A program made the position numbers and the translations under genes. DNA of 64,000 nucleotides from Pyropia yezoensis (taxonomy: Eukaryota; Rhodophyta; Bangiophyceae; Bangiales; Bangiaceae): assembly GCA_009829735.1 (NCBI GenBank), contig CM020620.1, forward strand, positions 11,529,420-11,593,419, given 5' to 3'. Below the pieces are notes generated by a model. It was not told the origin of the DNA and made no database searches. It saw only the letters and a program-made list of their open reading frames with translations. Numbering within the stretch: the stretch's first letter is position 1; each line of letters opens with the position of its first letter. Positions 54,801 through 64,000 of this stretch are shown in pieces.

Positions 54801-55653
54801 AATACATGGCCTGTCTGTGCTGTCCACCACTATGTCTGTGTCGTGATTATTCTTGTCTTCCTCTTGTATTTCTTCCTGCTCTGGAGGGCGTTCCGAGATG
54901 CCGTGAGGAGCCCCCTTCAAGAAACCACACTTCTCAGCCTCAGAGGCCGGCCCATATGATTCAATGGCAGTGCTCCACGGCATGAATCCGAGGCTGTGGT
55001 TGGCCCGGACCGTAGTCGACAAAAAAAAAACACCGGAAGCCGTATATATCGCAGCCAGTCTGGTTCTAATGTTGACCATCCTCGGGCGTTATAGCGGTAC
55101 CCGTTGCTGCCGAGAGACACAACAGACATGAAAAAAAGCACGCATCGAGTGTGTTTTTACTGGGGAGTGATGTGTCTCTCGTTCTGTATCTCTTCTGTAG
55201 ACAATATAAAGAGTCATAGGTCGGTGACTATAATGTCGACCAATCGGATTTCCTGTTTATTGCACCTGGAACAGGTCTTGACGTGCCACTGGGGCGTACC
55301 TGTGTCGTCTCCCAATGTGTTTCCCAATGAGTGTCTTATCGGCCATGCCTCTTCTCTCTCCCCTTTGCCTGCTCCCACCCCTCAACCGCGACTCGACCTT
55401 GCCGTCCCCCACCCCCCCTGACCCCCCCTAACCCCCCCCCCCCCCACCCCCCCCCCCACCCGAGTGCACCAAAGCATAGAACACGACGTATTCTGTCTTC
55501 GGGAGCATCTCTGATGTAAGAATGCGGCAATGATGTCACAATCCAGCACTGACGGTTCGTTTGCACAGAACGTCCCGAATGCGCTCCCGAGAAACGCCCC
55601 GACACGACGCCGGGCTGTCCGAACGCGGCGGGACGCGCATAGATCCGACACCC

Positions 55654-55691
55654 GGGCGTTCCGGGCTCGGGCGTTCCGGGCTCGGGCGTTC
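55654..55691. repeat. 15-bp tandem repeat, 2.5 copies
   Basis: Exact copies of GGGCGTTCCGGGCTC at 55654-55668 and 55669-55683, then a partial copy GGGCGTTC. Short and isolated. Confidence 0.9.
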
Positions 55692-56251
55692 GTCAGGTTC
55701 AGATCCGGCGACATGTTGCAGGCGAAGCGGTAGGAGTATCCAGCATGCGTCAGGTTGAGAGTAGATCAATGGATAGGATGACTTGTAGGCATCTCTCTTC
55801 GTCATGAACTTCACTTAGATGAGACAAGTACGGTTGGAATTCATCTTAGGACGTGTAGTATCGAGAAAGCGTTCCCTGAGATTTCAACTATTTTTCCAGG
55901 CCATGATAACTCCCCGCCGTGCGATTAGCGGACAAGCGCGACGCAGAACAGTCCGCGGTCGCAGATGGTGTCGACGCTAAAGGTGCACAGGATGAAAGGG
56001 AAGCCCCTTGATCAAAAAGTAGCTCATACTTTTGACAGGAAGTCGACACCTCCCCCCCCGGGGGGCTCACCAGAGGGGTGGTGGGAGCGACGTGGTCTTC
56101 ATGCTTGAAATATGGGCTGCAATGCTGAAGGCTTGCTGCCGAGGCTGATAAACTCTGATCTGACCAATGAACGGTCGTAGTTGAATCGTGACAGCCAACC
56201 AGAGCCGCGTTCGTATTGAAAAGCCATCAGAGCCGGAGGACTGGGCGTTAA

Positions 56252-56760
56252 CTACGCGTGCGCTGTGCCCTCTAAACCATCGTCACGCGCAAAGCCGAAT
56301 TCTATTGAATTTTTTTGCGAGGACGCTTGCGCAGTCTGGCGCGCAAGCCCTTGTTTGACCAAACTCCGGGTCGTAGAGCAAGCAGTTGAGCAAGATCTTG
56401 CCCATGAGCAACAGCGATAGTTCTGGTGAATTCGACATCTCGCCCAAGGTCCGCAACGTCCGCAAGTGGCGTCGAAGGGGTTCCCGACAAGCGCTTGTTC
56501 AGCTTGTTCAAGTCTTTGCGTATCGATTTTTGTGTGCATTGCCTTGCGCTTGCCCGTTACGGTGCGTACGGCTGCGACGTGCGCAACCGGGATGAGTGTG
56601 AAGCGCATGCCACAGCGATACTCCTCGTATGAGAGAGCAAGCTCGCAGCGGCCCTCCGCCTGGAAGTGCAAGCTTTTGCGTCATATTCGAACGAAAATAT
56701 GCGCCAGTGGTTGCTGTGGGAGGGTGCGCAAGGGGCCACGCAGGCGGAAACCAGCTGATT
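56252..56760 (-). pseudogene. Frameshifted coding remnant, unknown
   Basis: Minus-strand frames show protein-like segments that connect only through frame changes: NHWRIFSFEYDAKA (about 56730-56690), then LALSYEEYRCGMRFTLIPVA and TVTGKRKAMHTKIDTQRL (about 56650-56520), then LNKRLSGTPSTPLADVADLG and a basic end (LRARLRKRPRKKIQ). Base composition is more balanced than in host genes. It may be a decayed transposon or plasmid-like gene. No family is recognised. Confidence 0.3.
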
Positions 56761-57128
56761 TCAAAAAACCCGCGACGACGGTTTAGTGGGCACAGCGCGG
56801 GTAGGGCGGATCACCGCGCGGGCCCGCCTCTGCAGTTGCCCGCTATGGCCTAGCGCGCTAGGGATATGACCGATATGGCGGGCCGCGGCCCATGATCTGG
56901 GCGGTGCCTCGCCGCCTCCGACGTCCGCCGCCCTTTCCATCCGACACGCCCGCCCCGCCCGAGAGGGAAAGTCGCCATGCATCCGCGTGCGACGTTGTGA
57001 GGCATGCGGACGACCAGGATGGGTGAGGGAGGAGGCTACTAAAGGTATATATCATGTTATTAGGCGCGTGATAGTGTTGCCCTACAAAAAAAAAGCGTCC
57101 CAAAATCTAGGTTTCTGAGACGTCCCGG

Positions 57129-57214
57129 AAACCTGGATATCGAGGTCTGGAGAACCGGGATATCGGGGTTCTGGAAACCTCGATATCCAGTTCCTGGGAA
57201 CCTCGACATCGAGG
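57129..57214. repeat. Left subterminal repeats of the EnSpm element
   Basis: Four copies of a 16-17-bp motif: AAACCTGGATATCGAGG at 57129-57145, GAACCGGGATATCGGG at 57153-57168, inverted AAACCTCGATATCCAG at 57175-57190, and AACCTCGACATCGAGG at 57199-57214. Weaker relatives lie at about 57103 and 57253. By analogy with En/Spm these are likely binding sites for an element protein. Confidence 0.85.
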
Positions 57215-57282
57215 CTGAAGCGCCCTACAGGATGCCACAGGCGCAGAAGCGCAAACCTAGATAATGAGACTTTGAATGGTCC

Positions 57283-59208
57283 TCAGCCGACGTCACAACT
57301 GATGCGGATCAACCACAGCCATCCGCTACTTGACGACCTGACCCGTGGTACGTCATCGTTTTGGGCCAGGAGCGAATCATACGACGCCATTCGTCGTCCA
57401 AGTTTTGATCTGCACGGTTCCACAATGCTCATCTTGTGAGAACGGGCAATCTTCTTCAAAATTATCAACGTGTTTTGCAGCAGGCCGTCGAGAAAATTCT
57501 CCTGCGCCGCCGCTGCTGCCGCGGCCGCCAGCCCAGCTGCCTCTTCTACCGCCGCCGCGCCCTCTCCGCGACCAAGACGACGACCTCCTACCGCTGCGGA
57601 GCCATCACCCCCCGCTCCCCGCCCACCTCTTCCCCCTCGACCAACCGCTGCAGCGGTCCCACCGCTGCCGCCGCCTCGTGCGGCGGCGGCCGGCCCCAAC
57701 ATCGCCACTCGGCCACTCTCACCCATCATGCCCCCCCCCCCCTCCCTCCGCGGAACTCCTCCCACCACAGCAGGTGCTCCGCCAGTGCCGCCGCGGCGCC
57801 CGGCGGCTGCACGTTCTCCGCTCCTGCGGCCGCCGCGCTCGGTAGCTGCGCGTGCAGTGCCGCTGCCGCCACCCCCCCCGGCGACAGAACGAGCTCCTGC
57901 CCTGCCGCCGCGGCGCCCGGGTGCTGCAGAGTCTCCTCCAGTACCGCCACCGGGACGAGCGGGACCAGGCGCCGCCGTGCCACCGCCAGAATCACCCACG
58001 AGGCCATCCCCCCCCACTACAGCTGCCGCGCCTCTCGCTCTACCGCGCCCCGCGGCTGCAGTTGGTCCGCCCCTCCCGCCGCCGCGCCGCACGGCAGCAG
58101 CTGGTCCGCCTCTGCCATCGCCGCGCCAAAGAGGTTGAGCAGCTCCGCTCCCGCGGCCGGTACGCCCAGCGCCAACTGGCGCCGCCCCCGACGGTCCACC
58201 ATCGCCTCCAGACGTGCTCTCGGCCCCCCCCCCCGTCGCAATCCCGCCCCCTTCTCTGCCCATACTGCTCGCCCCCCTCCCTATACCGCCCTCCCCCCTC
58301 CCCAAACCGCCCCCCCCCCTCCCAACACCGCCCCCCCCCCTCCCTACACCGCCCCTCCCCCTCTCCATACCGCTTCCCGCCCTCCCAAGACCGCCCCTCC
58401 CCCTCCCCTGCGTTTCACGACCTGCCGCCAAGCTGTCCAGGGGCCGCCTTGCCGTGAGGCGCGCCGCGGCAATCCACGCGCCGCTTCCACCGCCGCGCTC
58501 GGCCGCTCCCGACGGTTCGATGTGCCTCCCAGTGCCCATACTGTACGACGTTGCACGGGACAGCAAAGAGCACGCCCCCCAGCTGTTGCGACAGGTCGCC
58601 AGACGCGGCTCGCGCTGCTCCAGAAGCAGCACGGCGCTGCGCAGGTTGTCTTCCGACTGCCGCGTAAACGAGACGCCACGCTGTAAACCGCTGCTCTTGA
58701 AGGCCTCTCGTAGCACCTTCCGCACACGCTTCCGATCCGACAGCGAATATCCGAGAAGTCCATTCTTGAAAATCCGAATCTTGGCAATAGTTTTCTCGGG
58801 TGGATCGACGGTCCGGGCCAAACCGCTGTCAACTTGAAGGCCCCCCCGCCCGTTCGTGCGGCGCTTGCTAGGACGGCCGGCGAGGACGGCAGCCGCGGCC
58901 GCCAGCGCACTTCCCGCGGCTTCTTCGTCGTGCTCAAACCCCCGTCCCACGTTAGCGCTGGGACCGAGATCCGCATCAGCTGCCTTTGACGCCGCCACCG
59001 CCGGAGATGCTCGGGGAAGGCGCCGCCACGCCTCTCGGCCCGACGAAGCACCGGCCCTAGCGGGCGCTGGCTCTGCCAGGGGGGGTAATCGGACGGCAGC
59101 TGATGTAGCGGGGCCGGGCGGAGTGCCGGCCGCAGCAGAGCGTCGCGGGAGGACGGTCGCAGCAGAAGGGGCGGCGGGTGTGGCGCGGCTTGACAAAGCG
59201 CCGGCCAT
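57283..59208 (-). CDS. Second EnSpm-encoded protein, unknown function
   Basis: 641 residues from the ATG at 59208 (first Met before MAGALSSRATPAAPS). The frame is open further upstream without Met-rich support. Residues 1-110 are Ala/Pro-rich. About 115-220 is the best-ordered part, with a basic RPSKRRTNGRGG, then KTIAKIRIFKNGLLGYSLSD, RKRVRKVLREAFKSSGLQRG and SEDNLRSAVLLLEQ. That pattern suits a small DNA-binding or interaction domain. About 270-560 is Gly/Arg-rich with tandem GRGGGGVGRGGGG-type units. The last 70 residues (FLDGLLQNTLIILKKIARSH, then YDSLLAQNDDVPRV) look ordered. It lies wholly inside the element downstream of the transposase, where En/Spm elements encode their accessory protein. 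A TnpA-like role is inference. Confidence 0.55.
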   Translation of the reverse strand: MAGALSSRATPAAPSAATVLPRRSAAAGTPPGPATSAAVRLPPLAEPAPARAGASSGREAWRRLPRASPAVAASKAADADLGPSANVGRGFEHDEEAAGSALAAAAAVLAGRPSKRRTNGRGGLQVDSGLARTVDPPEKTIAKIRIFKNGLLGYSLSDRKRVRKVLREAFKSSGLQRGVSFTRQSEDNLRSAVLLLEQREPRLATCRNSWGACSLLSRATSYSMGTGRHIEPSGAAERGGGSGAWIAAARLTARRPLDSLAAGRETQGRGRGGLGRAGSGMERGRGGVGRGGGGVGRGGGGLGRGEGGIGRGASSMGREGGGIATGGGAESTSGGDGGPSGAAPVGAGRTGRGSGAAQPLWRGDGRGGPAAAVRRGGGRGGPTAAAGRGRARGAAAVVGGDGLVGDSGGGTAAPGPARPGGGTGGDSAAPGRRGGRAGARSVAGGGGGSGTARAATERGGRRSGERAAAGRRGGTGGAPAVVGGVPRREGGGGMMGESGRVAMLGPAAAARGGGSGGTAAAVGRGGRGGRGAGGDGSAAVGGRRLGRGEGAAAVEEAAGLAAAAAAAAQENFLDGLLQNTLIILKKIARSHKMSIVEPCRSKLGRRMASYDSLLAQNDDVPRVRSSSSGWLWLIRISCDVG

Positions 59209-59813
59209 ATCAGGGCTTGATGGGGGGAGGGGATGGGAGGGGGGGGGGCGGGGGGGAGGTGCAGCGCGTGCACTGTCAGGCAGGTGGGCAGCGACACAGC
59301 CGGCCGCGCGGAGGGCGCGCGAGTCTACATACGCATCGGTCAAAACAGATGACAACAAAGAGCAGCGTACAGTGCGGGTAGGCGACGTCACAGCAGGTGA
59401 GGACGTGGACGTCAGAGAACTGCACAGCACAAGGAGGGCATGACACGTCGCAAGGCGCCACAAAAAAGACACACACCGGCACACCGTGTCCCCCGCGGTG
59501 TAGGATGCAACGTACATCTCCGCGGTTGGGGCTCGCTGGTTGACGACCGCTTGACGCGAGCCATAGTGGTGGCTTGATGGACGCCGAGGGATGCACGACG
59601 GTGCGAGCGTGCACATGTGTGAGCAAGACAGCCGATCCACGACAGCGAGGCGCACGCGGATCGACGGCACGCGTTGTCCCCGTCCTCCAGCAGCGAGCAG
59701 TCATAGCCACAATTCAAATAATTCAAAATACGTATGGAAAAAGGCGACATCTGTCCGACAGAAAAGCTGTAGGAAGTATTAAATCCAGGTCTAATTCTAT
59801 TTAAACAGTGCTT
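59209..59813. other. Spacer between the two EnSpm genes
   Basis: 605 nt. The minus strand must carry the 3' end of the transposase gene and the promoter or intron linking to the second ORF. GC drops near 59700-59800. The upstream-open frame of the second ORF crosses it but is unlike coding sequence. Confidence 0.4.
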
Positions 59814-62800
59814 CTAGGGTACATCGCTAAACCGCTCTCGGTTGAAAAGCACCACGTGCCGCCCGTCTCGCCGCAGTGTGCCGACGACCGAGTCAATAGC
59901 AGCCACGTCTACATAGCGATGAGAGCCTCCGAAGCTGAAAAAGCAATCCATCTCGCGGCGGCGCTCCGCTTGGCCATACCGACCGGCCCGGTCAGCCGCA
60001 GACTTGACGCACTCAATGCAGGCAAAGGATCGTGGCTGGTCTTCGATAAGTACGAGGGCGAAGTGATGGACCAGCCCGTAGGTGCTCAGCTCGTACACTT
60101 CCACAGACCCGTCCTGCCGCCGTCGCCTGGCGGTGGACTGGATGCGCACGCAGTTGTTGCGCCTCTTGTGCGTGTCGTCATCCGAGCTTGAACGGCTCGA
60201 CCCGACGAGCACTCCACTAGGTAATTGCAGCCGAAAGTATTTCTTGGCATAAATTTCATCGGGTACGTCTCGCGCTCCTTCGAGGGTCAAAGTAGCCTTC
60301 AGGTTTTGCAGCTCAGAGCCAGTCAGGTACCTTTGCGCGTCACTTGGGGGCAACAGCACCGTTGTAGACTCATCTGCGTTGGTCAACAAAAAACCTCGCG
60401 CGGGAATTGCACCACCAGGAGCGTCCGCTGTGCCGGTAGCAGCGCGCCATTCCGCGCCCAAATGTCGTTCCGCAAAACTTGTCACAATCTCGGATTTGTA
60501 CTTGCTTGACACTGCGTTGGCCAGCGCTGGGTACGGATGACTCTTCGACTTGATCAGCCGCGGCAGTGTGCCAATGTACCTTTCCATTGGAAACTGCCAG
60601 CTCACCCAAGCCGGGCCGCACGCCCGAATGTTGGGCACGACGTCCAGAAGGGCGGTGATTGTTGACCGACAGAGAGACACACACTCCCAGCCACCTCTGT
60701 ACACATGAGAGTAGAACATGTCGCAGAACCGCCTCAGGAGAGCATCAACCTCTTCAAGGTCTTCCTCCGTCAGCCCCCGCGGGCGGAAGAGAAGGCGACA
60801 GGCCTGGCAGAGGGCCATAAACATGGAAAACGCGGTCTCCGATATGCGGTCGGCCAAGAATGCCTCCCCTGTGGACATGATGAACATCATCCAGTCAACG
60901 GCTTTGTAAGAGCGGAACCGGACGTGCACATCTCGTAGGGCGCGCGCCTGAGACGCGGGCACCGTCGCCTTGCTTGCGGCGATCTCCTGACCTACGGTGA
61001 TGGCGTCCGCCATCGACATGCAGTAAGGCTCGTTCTCGTGCTCTTGAATGACGATCTTGCCGGAAAATAATTTTCACAAAAACGGAACGACATTCTGCAA
61101 AATCAGGTGCATTGTGTCGTAGGGTGCCAGACTTGGGCCCAAGTCCCCAACGTATTTCAGGTTGGGGTATTTGCTCTTGTCCGTTTGACTTGATGAAAAG
61201 AGCAAGGACGGTCCTTTGACGCCGGTTTGCTTGGCCAGCTCCGCGATGTAGTGCGCACTGCGGTGGTCCATCTGCGCCTGCTCCACTGCTGCTGCATGCA
61301 AGCGGAAAGCTCCCAGCTGACGGCGCGAGCTGCACGGGCTTGAGAGGGAGAAAAGAACTTCGCCGATGGACGGATGAGTGGGGGGGAAATAGTAATGGCT
61401 TCCGTGGTGCACGCCGTGGAAGCTGCGGAAGCGGTTGGGGCATCGCCCATTGTGACCCGTCGCGTTCGTAACCTTATCGCCCCCGGGCATGTCGGCCGTC
61501 ACTTGGACCACAAAGGCCGACAACGTGTGACTTGTGTCGGAGCCCCAGACGGATACGCCGTTGATACCCGCAGCCAACACGTTGAGCTCGTCAGCGATGG
61601 GGCGCAAGAAGGAGTCCAGGTCGACTGGTTGCCTGGGGCCCGGCGTGATGGTCAGCAGCACCTGAGACACAATCCTCGTGCGTGTACTTGGGTCCAAGTT
61701 CAGAATGATTGCGACGACCGGCCATCCTTGAAAGCCCAATTGGCGCCACGCCTCGCATCCATCGGTGGAAATCGACAACGCAATGGAAGTATTCAAATAG
61801 AAAAGTCCATTTGCCACAGCCGTACGAAAACTTGACCCATCGTACCAGTCTTCGACGCCGGACACAGGCTCAGTCGCAGCTTGTCTGGCCTTGGCCATGG
61901 CGTCCACCATACTGGGGCCCAGCTCCGGGTCGGCCAACATGGCCGTCAGCCATGCCGTCAAAGACCAGTACGTCACTGGGCGTGCAGACGCCCCGCTGCT
62001 CTTGTATCTGCCAGCACCGCACACGTCGCATGAGAGCGAATTTTCCCGGCTCCCCGTGAACGCGACACACCCCTGCGGACAAGCATGAACTTGGCGTTCG
62101 TCCAGGTCGACGCTTGCGTTGAAAAAAGCGGCCTGTTTGTATCGTGTGCGATACGTAAGGAGGCGACTGCGCTGGCGGAGGTAGTCTCGGACCGCGCCGC
62201 CCGTCAGGTTGTGGTCGGTCACGAAAGTGAAGGCGACAAAGTCGTCCACCAGGCTGGTAAACTGGTCAACGGGAAGGACAACCTTGTTCACTGGCACGAA
62301 CGACGCGTCCTCGTCGACCAACGGGTTGGGGAAGTTTTCCAGTTCCTCCACACTTTCAGGCTCAAATTCAGACATTGATGAAAAGCTTGGGCTTGACGAG
62401 CCGTCCAACCAGTCGCTGTAAGCCGAGGACGAGTCACTGGAGTCCTCCACCCCGCTCGTCCGGCCTGCGCCTCTTTCGTCATCCCCATCCAACGTCGCGC
62501 CGTCTTCTTGCATGCCCCCCCCTCCCCCCCCCCCCCCTGGGGATGGAACGGGAGCAGCCCCCGGAGGGCTGTCAGCGGAGAACGGAAGAGAAGCAGGGGG
62601 GACCGGGAGTGGGGGGAGGGGGATGGGGGCAGGGGGAAGGATGGCAGGGGGGAGAGGTGGGTCTGTAGCAGGGGGGGGGGGTGGGGGGGGTAGGGCGGTG
62701 CCGCCGGCACTCAATCGCGCCTTGGCCTCCTCCAGTTGATGACGAAAAAACGTAGCCCTGCTTACGAGTCGCCGGCGCTTGTTGCTGTCACTGCACTTGG

Positions 62801-62834
62801 AGCATGGGCACGGCCGGTAGCCATCGTCCGACAT
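59814..62834 (-). pseudogene. EnSpm tnp2-type transposase interrupted by one in-frame UGA
   Basis: Cut-and-paste transposase of the EnSpm/CACTA tnp2 family. Start ATG at 62834 (MSDDGYRPCPCSKCSDSN, with the family's CPC.KC zinc-binding start). A Pro-rich spacer and acidic region follow. The Cys block CPQGCVAF...CDVCGAGRYK leads to the catalytic core: ISTDGCEAW with the first Asp, QGWPVVAIILNLDP, TITPGPRQPVDLDSFLRPIA, and ADMPGGDKVTNATGHNGRCP. DTMHLILQNVVPFL is followed by a TGA (61074-61076). The same frame then continues KLFSGKIVIQ, VDWMMFIMSTG, and GPAWVSWQFPMERYIGTL, the typical tnp2 C-terminal half, to a TAG at 59814. Both halves are in one frame, so a single stop separates them. The family has Trp at this position, so TGG to TGA is the simplest change. 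No splice sites remove it. Confidence 0.88.
61074..61076 (-). other. In-frame UGA within tnp2
   Basis: TGA on the minus strand between VVPFL and KLFSGK, at the conserved Trp position of the MH...LNVV..LW.L segment. The reading frame is otherwise open for about 2.0 kb before and 1.3 kb after it. Confidence 0.85.
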
Positions 62835-63279
62835 CAAGCGTCCGCTGCTGTCCTCCGTGGTAATCAAGCGGGAGACGCACAGGAGAAGAATGACCAACAC
62901 AAGCGCACGCACGGAGATATTGACACGGCACACGAAGGGGGTTGCGCAATAACACATGTACAAAGCAATGGACGCGGGGGACAACGTGTTAGCAACCAGT
63001 TGCACACAGGGGTTGAGAAAAAGGGGCGCCAAACAGCGAGTTGCGGCGCATGATGACAGCGGTTTGGCTGTGTGTCAGAGTGAGCAGACACTTACCAGAA
63101 AAGTAGCTCTGGCCGACGCGGTGCGGCAGTAACAGAAGCGGCCAAGCGAAAGGCCCAAGGGCGAAGTGGAGAGTAAGCGCCGTGCAAGGGTGCAGCGACG
63201 GCAAATGCTACCAGCAAGTGAGGCCGGTGGATGTAGTGGAGAGGTGGGAGGACGTTGTGGCCGTGTGTTCCGCGGGCCT

Positions 63280-63287
63280 CTTTTATA
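63280..63287 (-). promoter_or_regulatory. TATA box of the EnSpm transposase promoter
   Basis: TATAAAAG on the minus strand, within CCCCTATAAAAGAGGCCC. It lies between the right subterminal repeats and the transposase start, about 445 nt upstream of the ATG at 62834. Its orientation fits transcription of both element genes from the right end. Confidence 0.6.
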
Positions 63288-63604
63288 GGGGCGGGTGAGT
63301 GCACGTGGGATGTTCGCATGGAAGGCAAATTGAGCAACTGGAGTGCGGCCAAGAGTGATGGAAGGGAGGGCCATACGTGAGCTCAGAGCCACACGTGCCA
63401 GACGTGAGGTCAGAGCAACAGGTGCGCTCGGAGCAGCGCGGAAAGCATCCAGAAGCGTCTGGCGTGTGCCACGATCAGACAACGTCCCTTGCTGGCCTGA
63501 ATTGGCCACGTATCGACGTCAGTTGGGACAGAGCCTGCGCTGGAGGGTTCATATGTAGCCTGCCTCGGAGACTTTGTCACACACAGAATCGCCATGGGAT
63601 CCAC

Positions 63605-63663
63605 AAACCTGGATATCGAGGATAAAACCTTGATATCGAGGTACCAAAACCTGGATATCGAGG
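63605..63663. repeat. Right subterminal repeats of the EnSpm element
   Basis: Three same-orientation copies spaced about 20 nt apart: AAACCTGGATATCGAGG at 63605-63621 and 63647-63663 (identical) and AAACCTTGATATCGAGG at 63625-63641. The same 17-mer occurs exactly at the left end (57129-57145). The last copy abuts the terminal A/T tract. Confidence 0.9.
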
Positions 63664-63681
63664 TTTTTTTTTCTCGTAGGG

Positions 63682-64000
63682 TTGCTGTGCAGCAACGTCA
63701 GATTCTCAGGTGGGCCCGAGACTTAGCACACGGCGTCAGGATGATCCTCCCGTGGTGTCAGTAAGAAAAAACCGAGCGAGAATGATGCCGAGCTCGCTGT
63801 ACACGGTCGAATGGCAGGCCGGTGAAGCGCACATGCTGGAGCCCTCGCAAGCGTACGCCCAAACTTTAGTTGAAAGATATTTTATGCGGATCAACGTTTT
63901 GTCAGCACTAAGTCAAGCCCTCAGTGCGCCCTGAGGCGGACCCATATCCGAAGGTCGCCCCCCTCAATTCAATTTCACGAATTCTTGCTCGTATCGGATC
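63682..64000. other. Right flank of the EnSpm element
   Basis: 319 nt starting with the TTG duplication. Lower GC, no gene visible; a 74-codon ORF at 63710-63934 has no recognisable feature. Confidence 0.45.

Larger units (their letters stand above)
54018..57079. other. Gene-poor, repeat-bearing region between Tim44 and the EnSpm element
   Basis: 3.1 kb of distinctly lower GC after about 54350. It contains a diverged inverted repeat (54353-54800), a C-rich stretch at 55405-55460, a 15-bp tandem repeat (55654-55691) and a decayed coding stretch (56252-56760). No intact gene is supported. Confidence 0.5.
57080..63681 (-). mobile_element. Complete EnSpm/CACTA-superfamily transposon with CCCTA ends
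   Basis: 6,602-bp element defined at base resolution. The left end CCCTACAAAAAAAAAGCG starts at 57080. The right end, read inward from 63681, is CCCTACGAGAAAAAAAACC. Identical TTG triplets flank it (57077-57079 and 63682-63684), the 3-bp target duplication typical of EnSpm/CACTA. Subterminal 16-17-bp repeats cluster at both ends. It encodes a tnp2-type transposase (with one in-frame UGA) and a second ORF, both on the minus strand. The plant En/Spm end is CACTACAA followed by A-rich sequence; here the second base is C. A matching duplication and similar ends imply recent insertion. Confidence 0.92.

Noticed and set aside
59209-59670. N-terminal extension of the second EnSpm ORF
   Set aside because: Cys/Ser/His-scattered sequence unlike the downstream product; the first good Met is at 59208.
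1-64000. tRNA, rRNA or CRISPR features
   Set aside because: No tRNA B-box with a foldable cloverleaf, no rRNA signature and no spaced direct repeats were found by eye; a covariance-model scan would be decisive.

Overview
This is a nuclear fragment from a GC-rich eukaryote with compact, mostly intronless genes. Evidence for a eukaryote: GT-AG introns (three seen, all with a GTACGT donor); ER/Golgi (p24 cargo receptor, type II glycosyltransferase) and mitochondrial (Tim44) proteins; a probable thylakoid-lumen protein with a twin-arginine signal; an O-GlcNAc transferase; a LHY/CCA1/RVE-like SHAQKYF MYB; and DNA transposons of the Pogo/Tigger and EnSpm/CACTA superfamilies. Very high coding GC, Ala/Gly/Pro homopolymer-rich proteins, few introns, a plastid and a chondroitin-synthase-type GT7 enzyme together best fit a bangiophyte red alga (Porphyra/Pyropia-like). 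That placement is inference, not proof.

Layout. 0.7-6.8 kb: OGT-like gene (+, one intron). 9.6-12.1 kb: GT7 chondroitin-synthase/GalNAcT-like gene (+, frame break in a poly-C tract). 14.6-16.0 kb: two-finger C2H2 protein (-). 20.4-22.7 kb: low-complexity protein of unknown function (+). 26.0-26.5 kb: secreted YcnI-type copper-binding domain protein (+). 26.7-28.8 kb: decayed coding sequence. 29.1-30.4 kb: thylakoid-targeted alpha/beta-hydrolase-like protein (-), divergent from a UvrD/Rep helicase (30.9-34.8 kb, +). 36.4-38.2 kb: three-exon beta-rich protein (+). 38.5-39.3 kb: p24 protein (+). 39.5-41.6 kb: alpha/beta hydrolase and transglutaminase-like protein (both -). 43.9-46.9 kb: SHAQKYF MYB with a C-terminal LCL-like domain (-). 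48.8-52.3 kb: probable Pogo/Tigger element. 52.7-54.0 kb: Tim44 (+). 54-57 kb: repeat-rich, gene-poor, with a foldback repeat. 57.08-63.68 kb: an end-to-end EnSpm/CACTA-superfamily transposon with TTG target-site duplications, CCCTA termini, subterminal 17-mer repeats, a tnp2 transposase interrupted by one UGA, and a second ORF of unknown function.

The host genes are unrelated housekeeping, signalling and secretory functions with no operon-like logic. The transposon-rich right third (48.8-63.7 kb) has lower GC and looks like an accessory zone. Two or three host or element genes change reading frame exactly in long C or G tracts, which is more likely assembly or slippage error than biology. 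Long antisense and out-of-frame ORFs are common here because stop codons are rare at this GC and were discounted.
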